Assembly: GCF_003946915.1 (NCBI RefSeq)
Contig: NZ_RPOC01000001.1
Location: forward strand, 842,399-906,398
Source of the DNA: Flavobacterium ustbae
GTDB taxonomy: Bacteria; Bacteroidota; Bacteroidia; Flavobacteriales; Flavobacteriaceae
Direction: 5' to 3'
DNA: 64,000 nucleotides
Positions 54,149 through 62,561 of this stretch are shown here, one piece after another. The notes beneath the pieces were generated by a model. The model was not told the origin of the DNA. It worked only from the letters and a program-made list of their open reading frames with translations, and did not search any database. Numbering within the stretch: position 1 is the first letter of the stretch; each line of letters begins with the position of its first letter. Position numbers and translations under genes: made by a program.

Positions 54149-55378
54149 TTAGTGGTTATGCGTTTCACTATTTTCATAACCTAAAACGGTAATCATATAA
54201 GGCGTTGCCGAAACCTTTGTTTTTTTGACTGCCGATGTAGAAAGATTAACCTGCAATAATTCTCCCGTTGCTGGAGAAGTGATATAAGCAGATCGTTCTG
54301 TTACTGCCATTTGCGGTTTTAATGTTGCGTCTGTTGCAGTTGCCGCTGTAGCTTTAACTTCTTTTTCTAAAGCTAAACTGCCAATATTATAAATTTTGAA
54401 ATCTCCTGAGTGCAATAAAACAGCCAGTTTTTTACGATCGTAGCTCGTTTTGCATTGCATAATGGTTGTATTGGCAATGATTGGTTTTACCGTATTGGCA
54501 ACCACATCAATTAAATAAGCGCCTTTTGCAGCCGTGTAGCCAATGAATTTTCCAGCCGAAGCCGTTTCTAAAATACTTCCAAACCAAGCCGTCCCAAAAT
54601 CTGATGGATGATCTATCAGTTTTTGGTTTCCGTTGCTTTCTACAACTAAAATTCCGCTTGACGAACCAAAAACAGCGTAAACTCCGTCTGAAGCATTTCC
54701 GTGAATTCCTTTTGTAGCCAATTTAGGTTCAAAAAGTGTTTTTCCGGTATTGTCAATAATTTTTACTTTTTCTGGAAGCGTTCCTGTAACCGAATTATCT
54801 TTTACCGTAATCGCATATGTTCCGTTTGTAAATGTTGCCATTGCACCGTGATGTGCCAATAAACCTGCATTGATGTTTTTGAATGTCGCACCGGCTTTGT
54901 TTACATCTGCTTCTTTACCAACAGAAAGCGTTCCGTCACCGTCATTAAAAGTCAGGATTTCTCCAATTTTACTTTTAAAATGAGTTGGTTTTAATGCGCT
55001 TGTCGCTAAAATTCCAAATTTAGGAACATCATCAACATCAATATGATCGCCGTGTAATTCCAGTCCGCTGTCAAAAGTTTCTACAAAATTATTGTCTCTG
55101 TGTACAATTCCTGCAAAACGTCCAGATTCTGTAGTGTATAAAGAAGCTTTTGGAAATTTTGCAGCAAAAGAACTGATTTTCTCTTCATGCGGATCAAAAA
55201 GGGTTAGTTCAGCTGTTTTTTCGTCAGAAATTAAAACTCGAACAAATGTATGTTCTTCGGTAGTGTCATGGTCATGATCATGGTCGTGATCGTCGTGATT
55301 GTCATCGTCGTTGCTGCACGAAACCGCAAAAAGTGATACTGCGAATAAAAATAGCAGTTTGTAAAACTTGTTTTTCAT
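54149..55378 (-). CDS. AztD-like metal-binding beta-propeller lipoprotein
   Basis: 409 aa. The lipobox (FAVSC, C21) is followed by a His/Asp run at about 28-43 (DDHDHDHDHD). The rest looks like a seven-bladed propeller: VRVLISDEKTAELTLFD, LHGDHIDVDD (about 129-138), ALKPTHFKSKIGEILTFNDGDG, LLAHHGAMATF, KGIHGNASDGVYAVFG. These match in order what is known of AztD, the periplasmic zinc chaperone, whose His pairs hold Zn. Surface anchoring and the N-terminal His run differ from classical soluble AztD. It ends HNH and is last in the operon with the TonB receptor. Confidence 0.85.
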   Translation of the reverse strand: MKNKFYKLLFLFAVSLFAVSCSNDDDNHDDHDHDHDHDTTEEHTFVRVLISDEKTAELTLFDPHEEKISSFAAKFPKASLYTTESGRFAGIVHRDNNFVETFDSGLELHGDHIDVDDVPKFGILATSALKPTHFKSKIGEILTFNDGDGTLSVGKEADVNKAGATFKNINAGLLAHHGAMATFTNGTYAITVKDNSVTGTLPEKVKIIDNTGKTLFEPKLATKGIHGNASDGVYAVFGSSSGILVVESNGNQKLIDHPSDFGTAWFGSILETASAGKFIGYTAAKGAYLIDVVANTVKPIIANTTIMQCKTSYDRKKLAVLLHSGDFKIYNIGSLALEKEVKATAATATDATLKPQMAVTERSAYITSPATGELLQVNLSTSAVKKTKVSATPYMITVLGYENSETHNH

Positions 55379-55428
55379 TGTAATAAAGGATTTAAAATTT
55401 GTAAATAATTGATTTTAGAATGGTTTGC

Positions 55429-57636
55429 TTATCGCGAAAATGAAAACGGAATTTTCATAGAAACAATAATGTTTCTCCCCGCTTCTGGAAGTTCGATAAG
55501 CCTATAAAAGCTAGTGTGATTTAAATATCTTGTATTGAATAAATTTTGGATTTGAATATTGATGCTGATGTCCTCTTTTCCTGTTTTTACTTTTGTACCC
55601 AAAGCCACATTAAAAACATGACTTTCGGCTGTTTTTTTCTCAGGCGGAACAATATTGTTTTGTGCTGCTGTGAAACGATAATCAACAGAGAAATAAGTGT
55701 CTTTTAAAAAGTCAATTTGAGGCTCGTAATTTAGTCCCAACAAAACCGAAGGCGGCGGCGAAAACGGAAGCGTATATCCTTTTTTGCTTCCCGATTTTTG
55801 TTCAGAATACAAATATTCTGCTGCAATTTCGGCGCTTAAAGATTTGATGAAATAATAGCGTGTTTGCAATTCGGCACCGTAACGGAAAACTTCACTTTGT
55901 TCATATTCAAAAACCTGATTTCCTGCTCCGTAATAAATATCGTGAGCTGAGGTCGGATTTAGATAAATGAAATTCGGAAAATAGTTCACAAACGGTGTCA
56001 GCTGAAAAGACCAGTTTTGCTGATTCCATTCCATTCCCAAGTCCAGTTGATACGAACGTTCTGCATCCAGATTCGGATTTCCTTTTTCGAATCGGAAATA
56101 ATGATAATTCACTCCGTTTGAAGCTAGTTCCTTCGCAATCGGCATTCTAAAACTCGATCCTAAATTGGCTTTAAGCGAAAGTTTTCCAGGATTATAATTG
56201 ATTCCCGCCGACCACGTAAAACTGTCAAAAGTCTTCGTCAGATCTTGAGAACGCTGTAAATATTCCAATTGCGTCTGATTGTTTTCTGAAACTGGACTTT
56301 GAAACCAGTCGTAATAGGATTGCATTTTAATTTTGCCGTAATCATAACGTACAGCGCCATGTAGGAACCATTTTTCGTTCAGTTCTATTTTATCGTAAAC
56401 AAATAAACCTGCATTAATTTGGTTGAAAGCCGGAATCAAAAAACTCCATCCGTTAATGGCGTTTTCTTGCGAAACCACATTAGTTCCAACAGTAATCTGA
56501 TGGCGATTAATAGCAAATTCGTCCTTCGCAGAAAACGACCAAACGTTTTTATCATATTGACGTTCCAGATCTTGCGGCGCGTACATATCTTCAGGATAAA
56601 TTGGAGGCATATAACCGTGATTCACGTAATGACTCCATTCGCGTCTAAAGTTTTTCTGAAAACCAAGCTGCGTTTCAAAAGCATGATTTTTCCAATTAAA
56701 AGAAGTTGTATTACTTACTTTTAAATGATTCACTTGCTGATACGGCATTAAAATATCACGGCTTGATTTGTCGTGCAATTCGGTATCGACATTTCGAGGT
56801 TCGAGCCCGTGCGCATTCGCGAAAAATCCGCTTTTGGCATAAACATTACTGAAATAAAAAACAGACTTCAAGTTTTCTCCCGAATAACCCGTACTCAAAT
56901 GAAAATCGAGTTCGCGCCCAGCCGTATTACGCAAATGATTTTTGTATAGCGGAACCTCGTAACTGTAAACTTGCACTTTATCAGTTGGAACACGATAATC
57001 TCCATAATCCATAGCCGTTACACGCGTATCGAAAAACCAGTTTTCATTTCGGCCAAATAAATTAAGCGAACTTCCAAATTGTGCATTGTTGCTTTTTCCA
57101 GTAAGATCCACACTTCCGCCAAAAGTATTTTTAAATGGAAGAGGAAGCGGTTTAATGTTCACCGCGCCGCCAACAGCATCAGATCCGTAAATAAATGAAG
57201 AAGGGCCTTTTATGATTTCTACTCGGTTTACCGCATATTGGTCAATTTCCAATCCGTGATCGGCGCCCCATTGCTGGCCTTCGTGTTTTAAGCCGTTTTC
57301 GACCACAATTACCTGATTAAAACTCAACCCACGAATAAGCGGTTTTGAACCTCCAGAGCCAATCGAAATGGTTTTAACTCCGGGCAATTTCTGTAAAGAC
57401 TGCATTAAACTTCCGCCAAGATTACGCTGAATAAAACTGCTGTTTACCGTTTCTACATTTAGCGATTCTTCTTTTTTGCGTTTTTCGACAGCATTCCCGT
57501 TTACCAAAACTTCTTTAAGTTCTTTTATTTCAGGTTTTTTTTCTGAAGGCTGATTTTGAGAAATAGCTTCAGCTGAAAGCAATAAACTGATGAGTAAAAA
57601 ACAAGATTTCCAAAAAAGGAATTGGGCATTCTTCAT
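55429..57636 (-). CDS. TonB-dependent receptor of the metal-uptake operon
   Basis: 735 aa with signal peptide (about 1-26). Plug signatures: KKPEIKELKEVLVNG, LGGSLMQSLQKLPGV, SKPLIRGLSFNQVIV, VNRVEIIKGPSSFIYGSDAVGG. The barrel ends IIVSMKIPFSFSR. Unlike the receptor at 13897-16104 it lacks a carboxypeptidase-regulatory domain. Flanked by His-containing DUF4625 lipoproteins upstream and an AztD-like lipoprotein downstream, all on one strand. Zinc, or another transition metal, is the likely substrate by context. Confidence 0.92.
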   Translation of the reverse strand: MKNAQFLFWKSCFLLISLLLSAEAISQNQPSEKKPEIKELKEVLVNGNAVEKRKKEESLNVETVNSSFIQRNLGGSLMQSLQKLPGVKTISIGSGGSKPLIRGLSFNQVIVVENGLKHEGQQWGADHGLEIDQYAVNRVEIIKGPSSFIYGSDAVGGAVNIKPLPLPFKNTFGGSVDLTGKSNNAQFGSSLNLFGRNENWFFDTRVTAMDYGDYRVPTDKVQVYSYEVPLYKNHLRNTAGRELDFHLSTGYSGENLKSVFYFSNVYAKSGFFANAHGLEPRNVDTELHDKSSRDILMPYQQVNHLKVSNTTSFNWKNHAFETQLGFQKNFRREWSHYVNHGYMPPIYPEDMYAPQDLERQYDKNVWSFSAKDEFAINRHQITVGTNVVSQENAINGWSFLIPAFNQINAGLFVYDKIELNEKWFLHGAVRYDYGKIKMQSYYDWFQSPVSENNQTQLEYLQRSQDLTKTFDSFTWSAGINYNPGKLSLKANLGSSFRMPIAKELASNGVNYHYFRFEKGNPNLDAERSYQLDLGMEWNQQNWSFQLTPFVNYFPNFIYLNPTSAHDIYYGAGNQVFEYEQSEVFRYGAELQTRYYFIKSLSAEIAAEYLYSEQKSGSKKGYTLPFSPPPSVLLGLNYEPQIDFLKDTYFSVDYRFTAAQNNIVPPEKKTAESHVFNVALGTKVKTGKEDISINIQIQNLFNTRYLNHTSFYRLIELPEAGRNIIVSMKIPFSFSR

Positions 57637-57646
57637 TAAATCTGAT

Positions 57647-58117
57647 TTATAAAATTTTAATACTTAAACCTTTCAGTGTCTGCCAGCCTTCTTTATCCGT
57701 AAGTCTGATCATAAAATGATAATCGCCTGGATCAACATCGGCAGGAATTGAAATTTGTGCCGTTGCTTCATAATTTTTTACGCCATCAGGAATGGTATAA
57801 TTGTTTATAAAAAGCATTGGTTTTACTGGTTTTTTTACCGCTTCCATTTCGCAGCTTTCAACCTCTGTACTATGCGTATGATGATCAAAATTGTGATGAA
57901 TGTCAAGGCTATAAGATCCCAATGCAACATTGTCATTGAAAGAAGCTTTGAAAGTGAAAGTTTTTCCGCGTTCGATCGTACTGCACTGAATCGGAAATGC
58001 ATTTGAGCCACTAATGTCAACTACAGGATATTCGGTGTCGATTTCGGCATTATCGCTGGAACAGGAAGAAATAAAAGCAAGAGCCAAAATGCCTAATAAT
58101 AATTTTATCTTTTTCAT
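57647..58117 (-). CDS. DUF4625-type lipoprotein with His cluster
   Basis: 156 aa. Lipobox SSC gives C19. A single Ig-like beta-sandwich follows, with VDISGSNAFPIQCSTIERGKTF, FKASFNDNVALGSYSLDIHHN and a C-terminal GDYHFMIRLTDKEGW strand. The loop HHNFDHHTHS (about 89-98) has five histidines and one aspartate in ten residues, a probable metal site. It lies 10 nt upstream of the TonB receptor gene. The recognised family is DUF4625 (function undetermined). Confidence 0.85.
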   Translation of the reverse strand: MKKIKLLLGILALAFISSCSSDNAEIDTEYPVVDISGSNAFPIQCSTIERGKTFTFKASFNDNVALGSYSLDIHHNFDHHTHSTEVESCEMEAVKKPVKPMLFINNYTIPDGVKNYEATAQISIPADVDPGDYHFMIRLTDKEGWQTLKGLSIKIL

Positions 58118-58131
58118 TTTTTCAAGTTTAA

Positions 58132-59052
58132 TTAAAGTGCAAATGGAAGATCGATCGATTGTGAAAAATTGATGTTGTACGTTGTGTTTTTATACAAAAC
58201 CAAGAAAGTATAATCGCCAGTTGCCCAAGATTTGTTGGCAATTAAATCCTGTCCAACAGGAACATTGTTGTCTTTTGCAGCACCGATTGTAAGTTTTGGA
58301 GTTTCTCTAGTAAACTTTGTTCCGTCCCAAGGAACATTAGAAAACTGACTCGCATCAGGTACATTTTTATGTTCAAAAACATCATAAACAATCACTTTGC
58401 TAAAATCGATCTGATCTACACTTTCGGGATTGTGTTTGGTGTTTTTATTAATCAAAAGCAGGTACATAATTCCGTCGCCTTTTACACCTTCGAGTGTTAC
58501 CTGAGAACTAAAAATATCATTGTTTTTATACTTGGCATCAGCATTAGAAAACTTACCTTTTCGGTACATAAAAGCATCGTTTATAAAAAGCGTAAATACC
58601 GATGCAACAGGATTTACCGGAATGTTTTCTAATTTATAAATCGTTAGGTTTTTCTTTACTTCAAGCTTGCTTCCGTTTTGATCGTTTACGATAATGATGA
58701 AATCGTATTTACCTTCTGCAGCATCTTCTGGAATGTCAAAATGTTTGTGAACCGTTGCGTTTTTTGCACCCGCATATTGCGCCCACGTAATTTCGTGCGA
58801 CCAAACTTTAGAATAGGTTTCGCCGCTTCTTTGAACAATTTTTACCTGTACATTTTCGATTTTATCAGCTGCAGTAACTTCAGCATTAAAATGGAAATCT
58901 GCGCCAATTGTGGCTGTTTCATTGTTGCCAAGACCTAATTCAATTTTGTCAATTGTGGGAACGGCTTGTTCTTGTTCTGCATCGTCGTTGCTACAGCTTG
59001 TAAAAGCAATCGAAGCAAAAAGCGAAGCCAGAATGAGTTTTGTTGTTTTCAT
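58132..59052 (-). CDS. DUF4625-type lipoprotein, larger paralogue
   Basis: 306 aa from the ATG at 59052, which gives a proper lipobox (AFTSC, C20) and SNDDAEQEQ linker. The open frame continues 91 codons upstream, but that part is a dispersed intergenic repeat and encodes a repetitive FAPLE-type nonsense peptide. The N-terminal half has the DUF4625 layout (IDKIELGLGNNETATIGADFHF, VHKHFDIPEDAAEGKYDFIIIVND). The C-terminal half (from ~150) is a second, unrecognised beta domain. 14 nt before the smaller paralogue in one operon. Confidence 0.82.
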   Translation of the reverse strand: MKTTKLILASLFASIAFTSCSNDDAEQEQAVPTIDKIELGLGNNETATIGADFHFNAEVTAADKIENVQVKIVQRSGETYSKVWSHEITWAQYAGAKNATVHKHFDIPEDAAEGKYDFIIIVNDQNGSKLEVKKNLTIYKLENIPVNPVASVFTLFINDAFMYRKGKFSNADAKYKNNDIFSSQVTLEGVKGDGIMYLLLINKNTKHNPESVDQIDFSKVIVYDVFEHKNVPDASQFSNVPWDGTKFTRETPKLTIGAAKDNNVPVGQDLIANKSWATGDYTFLVLYKNTTYNINFSQSIDLPFAL

Positions 59053-59124
59053 TTTTTCTGATTTGATTTTAATCATTTTATAAAGAGTATTTGGGTTACA
59101 AAAAGAGTTTAAGTGCCTATTTTT

Positions 59125-59220
59125 AGTCCCAGAGGGACGACCTGTTTGTAGCTCCAGCGGGGCGAAATGTTTATAGAAATCGAAATTGAATTCATAATTA
59201 ACCTCCAGAGGAGCGAAACA
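59125..59220. repeat. CCAGAGGGACGA / CCAGCGGGGCGAAATG dispersed repeat
   Basis: Three related units: CCCAGAGGGACGACCTGTTTG (59129 on), CCAGCGGGGCGAAATGTTTATAG (59154-59176) and CCTCCAGAGGAGCGAAACA (59202-59220). A palindrome-like core (CTCCAG..G) with the same trailing CGA-AA. The region 59053-59467 otherwise holds no gene; it separates the first small gene from the rest of the operon. Confidence 0.7.
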
Positions 59221-59467
59221 TAAACAAACGAACCAAAAGCCGTAATTGCGCTTTAAGTCAGAATACAGAAATCGATAAAAAAGGGAAATAATTTTTGTGC
59301 GGAAAAAGCAGTGTTTCGGCATCAAAAAATAGATTTTCGATGCAAAAATGAATTCAATACAAAGTATGAACTGCTAAAAAAAGATGTGATTGTTAATCGC
59401 TTTTTTAAGATTTTATATCATTAAAAAAGACAAACAGTAAAACTGCCGAACAATCCGAGCACAAAAA

Positions 59468-59821
59468 TTAAAGTGAAAAAGCAGGCGGGGCGCGAAGTGA
59501 GAACAACGACCCTTTAAAAAATGCTAAATGCTGCTGATTGTAAAAGTTTAGAGTTTTTGCTGCAACATTATTTTTGTAAAATTGAAAAACAGCAAATTCA
59601 AAAGTGCCAACAGCGCTAAACTTGAAATCACAAATGGAACATTTATGAAGCGAATGCAATTGGTTTTTGAATTGTGGCTTTTCTGAAGAAGAAAATTCTA
59701 GTTTTTCTTTAGAAGAATGCGTATCTAGAATATGCTCATACGAATGGACAGCAGGAAACAGTATTGCGAACAATACGATTAACGGCATCAGAAGATTTAT
59801 AAATTTAATTTTCTTTTTCAT
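59468..59821 (-). CDS. small CxxC protein, first gene of the metal-uptake operon
   Basis: 117 aa. Hydrophobic segment about 7-27, then HSYEHI (26-31), C61-x2-C64 in CSICDFKF and C-terminal LRAPPA. It matches the 117-aa protein at 16265-16618 at the same positions without gaps, although the His-rich stretch before the cysteines is weaker here. Such small membrane-anchored CxxC proteins, DUF2946-like, commonly precede metal TonB receptors. The promoter in front carries two operator-like palindromes. Function is inferred only. Confidence 0.75.
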   Translation of the reverse strand: MKKKIKFINLLMPLIVLFAILFPAVHSYEHILDTHSSKEKLEFSSSEKPQFKNQLHSLHKCSICDFKFSAVGTFEFAVFQFYKNNVAAKTLNFYNQQHLAFFKGSLFSLRAPPAFSL

Positions 59822-59863
59822 TCGTGAAGATTAACTTCTGGACGAGTTTTTTTATTACTTAAA

Positions 59864-59916
59864 TGCAATGATGTTGCAAATATAGAAATCTTATTTTTAA
59901 ATGCAATGTTGTTGCG
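59864..59916 (-). promoter_or_regulatory. promoter with two TGCAA-N5-TTGCA operator palindromes
   Basis: Minus-strand promoter: TTG (59904-59906), 19-nt spacer, TATATTTG (59877-59884). Operator 1, TGCAATGATGTTGCA (59864-59878), overlaps the -7/start region. Operator 2, TGCAATGTTGTTGCG (59902-59916), overlaps the -33. Operator centres are 38 bp apart. It fits repression by a Zur/Fur-type metal sensor, and operator 2 also lies just upstream of the M1 peptidase promoter. Confidence 0.7.
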
Positions 59917-59923
59917 GTAATTG

Positions 59924-59954
59924 TTTGATAAAAGTAGCGTATTTGCTATTTTAG
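59924..59954 (+). promoter_or_regulatory. possible promoter of the M1 peptidase gene
   Basis: TTTG (59924-59927), 19-nt spacer, TATTTTAG (59947-59954, one mismatch to TAnnTTTG). It starts 8 nt after operator 2, so the same repressor could affect both directions. Confidence 0.45.
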
Positions 59955-59975
59955 CCAATCTTTATATTCTTAAAA

Positions 59976-62561
59976 ATGAAAATTTTATACACCTTTCTTA
60001 GTTTCTTAATAGCCATCACGATTGGATTTTCTCAATCAAAACCCAAAGAAAATATTGTTTTAGAAAACGGTGTTTCAGAACAATTGGCGCATTTTAGAAA
60101 GCAGCAAATTTCTAATCTGAAATATGATCTTTCATTCGAAATTCCGAATCAGAAAAGTGAAGATATCTTTTCTAAGTTGCTTTTAGAAGCGACTTTATCA
60201 GAGGTAAATCAGCCTTTGTATTTAGATTTTAAAGAGAAATCTCAAAACATTAAAACAATTGAAGCAAACGGAAAAAATATTGCAATCGTTCATGAAAAAG
60301 GGCATATTGTAATTCCTTCTCAGAGTTTGATTTTAGGAAAAAATACAGTTCAGATTTCGTTTATCGCAGGAAATTTATCTTTAAATAGAAACGATGATTT
60401 TCTATATACTTTATTGGTTCCCGATCGTGCGAGTACTTTATTTCCGTGTTTCGATCAGCCCGATCTAAAAGCGGCTTATAAACTAAGTTTAACTGTTCCG
60501 AAAGATTGGAAAGTTTTGGCTGGAGCCGAAGTAAAAAACAAAATTGAAAAAGGAGATTTCACTTCGTACACTTTTGGAGAAACCGATAAAATGAGCACCT
60601 ATTTGTTTTCTTTCGTGGCAGGAAAATTTGATAGTGTAACAAAGAAAGCTGGTCCCGAGACTTTGGGAGAAATGACAATGCTGTATCGTGAAAATAATCC
60701 GAAAAAGATTGAAATGAGTACCGATACGATTTTTAATTTACATCAGCAGTCTTTAGATTTTTTAGAAAAATATACTAATTATAAATTTCCTTTTCAGAAA
60801 CTAGATTTTGCCGCAATTCCTGTTTTTCAATATGGCGGAATGGAACATGTCGGGGCAATTCAATACCGAGAATCGACCTTGTTTTTGGATAACAGTTCGA
60901 CAGACAGCGAAAAATTAAACAGAGCGAAATTAATCGCGCACGAAACCTCGCATATGTGGTTTGGCGATTTGGTAACGATGAAATGGTTTGATGACGTTTG
61001 GATGAAAGAGGTTTTTGCCAATTTTATGGCAGATAAAATCATGAATCCGATTTTTCCGAAAGTCAATCATAATCTGCAGTTTTTTACGGCGCATTATCCT
61101 AGCGCTTACGCGGAAGACCGATCGTTGGGAACGCATCCGATAAAACAGCATTTGGCGAATTTGAAAGATGCAGGATCATTATATGGTGCGATTATTTACA
61201 ACAAAGCACCAATTATGATGCGCCAACTGGAAGCTTCGATGGGAAAGGAAGCTTTTCAAAAAGGAATCCAAAAATACATTCAGAAATACGCCAACGATAA
61301 TGCAGACTGGAATAATTTGGTGGAAATTCTAGATGCCGAAACACCTCTTGATATGAAAAAATGGAGCGAAGTTTGGGTAAATAAATCGGGGAGAGCTATT
61401 TTTTCTGACAAAGTAGAGTTCGATAAAAATAACAAGATTAAAAGCTTTGAAATCAGTCAGAAAGCAGAAGACGGTTCGGACAATATTTGGCCTCAGATTT
61501 TCCAAATCGGATTGGTGTATAAGAATGAAGTAAAAGTTTTAAACGCTCAGATAAATGATAAAAAACTGATTTTAAACGAAGCGATCGGACTCAAAAAACC
61601 GTTGGCTGTCCTTTATAATTATAATGGTTTTGGATACGGTGTTTTTCCGCTTGACGGGAATAATTTAAATTATATTTCAGGCTTAAAAGATGAGGTTACA
61701 AGGGCTTCGGCGTACAGTAATCTTTATGAAAATACTTTGATTGGGAATGTTTCACCAGAAAAAGCTTTTGATTGCCTTTTTAAAGGAATTCAATCCGAAG
61801 AAAATGAGTTGGTTTTGCGAATGGTTTCAGGTAATCTGAATACCATTTACTGGAGATTTTTGACTGAAAAACAGCAAAATAAAGTCCAAAAGCAGCTTGA
61901 AGATGTATTGTACAAACATTTGAACGAAAAAGTGTCAGCTAATATTAAAAAGACATTATTCGTATTGTTTAGTTCCATTGCTTACTCAGATTCTGGAAAA
62001 GAGAAATTATTTAAAATCTGGAGTAAAGAAATTACAATTCCGGGGTTAAAATTAAATGAAGACGATTACACCAATATGGCAATGAATCTGGCCATTTTTA
62101 AACATGAAAAAGCCAATCAGATTTTGGTGAAAGCTAAAATAGCAATCACAAATCCAGATAAAATTAAACGATTTGAGTTTTTAATTCCTTCTCTTTCTCA
62201 GGACGAGAAAGTGAGAAACGCTTTTATTGAATCTTTGAAAGACGATGCCAACCGTGAGAAAGAATCTTGGGTTTCTGCTGGACTTGCCAATGTAAATCAT
62301 CCGCTTCGTCAGGAAAGTGCGCAAAAGTATATTAGATTTTCACTAGATTTGGTAGACGAAATTCAGCGTACGGGAGATATTTTCTTTCCGAAAGATTGGT
62401 TGGATAATACGGTTGGAAAGTATTCGTCGAAATATGCTTTTGATGAAGTACAGCGATTCTTAAAAGAAAATCCTAATTTTAGTCCGATCCTGAAACGTAA
62501 ATTATTCATGGCAACAGATTTGCTTTTTAAAGCGCAAAATATTAAAAAAGAAACCGAATGA
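59976..62561 (+). CDS. M1-family zinc aminopeptidase
   Basis: 861 aa with a signal peptide (about 1-20). The exopeptidase motif appears as GGMEH at 287-291 (usually GGMEN/GAMEN). The zinc site H322-E-x-x-H326-x18-E345 lies in AHETSHMWFGDLVT...WMKEVFANF. The C-terminal helical domain follows. It removes N-terminal residues from peptides, probably in the periplasm. It is divergent from, and shares a regulatory spacer with, the metal-uptake operon. Its stop overlaps the next start by 4 nt. Confidence 0.93.
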   Translation: MKILYTFLSFLIAITIGFSQSKPKENIVLENGVSEQLAHFRKQQISNLKYDLSFEIPNQKSEDIFSKLLLEATLSEVNQPLYLDFKEKSQNIKTIEANGKNIAIVHEKGHIVIPSQSLILGKNTVQISFIAGNLSLNRNDDFLYTLLVPDRASTLFPCFDQPDLKAAYKLSLTVPKDWKVLAGAEVKNKIEKGDFTSYTFGETDKMSTYLFSFVAGKFDSVTKKAGPETLGEMTMLYRENNPKKIEMSTDTIFNLHQQSLDFLEKYTNYKFPFQKLDFAAIPVFQYGGMEHVGAIQYRESTLFLDNSSTDSEKLNRAKLIAHETSHMWFGDLVTMKWFDDVWMKEVFANFMADKIMNPIFPKVNHNLQFFTAHYPSAYAEDRSLGTHPIKQHLANLKDAGSLYGAIIYNKAPIMMRQLEASMGKEAFQKGIQKYIQKYANDNADWNNLVEILDAETPLDMKKWSEVWVNKSGRAIFSDKVEFDKNNKIKSFEISQKAEDGSDNIWPQIFQIGLVYKNEVKVLNAQINDKKLILNEAIGLKKPLAVLYNYNGFGYGVFPLDGNNLNYISGLKDEVTRASAYSNLYENTLIGNVSPEKAFDCLFKGIQSEENELVLRMVSGNLNTIYWRFLTEKQQNKVQKQLEDVLYKHLNEKVSANIKKTLFVLFSSIAYSDSGKEKLFKIWSKEITIPGLKLNEDDYTNMAMNLAIFKHEKANQILVKAKIAITNPDKIKRFEFLIPSLSQDEKVRNAFIESLKDDANREKESWVSAGLANVNHPLRQESAQKYIRFSLDLVDEIQRTGDIFFPKDWLDNTVGKYSSKYAFDEVQRFLKENPNFSPILKRKLFMATDLLFKAQNIKKETE

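Noticed and set aside
59053..59325. 91-codon N-terminal extension of the larger DUF4625 lipoprotein
   Set aside because: It translates a dispersed repeat (FAPLE-like echoes) and would bury the lipobox at MKTTKLILAS...TSC.
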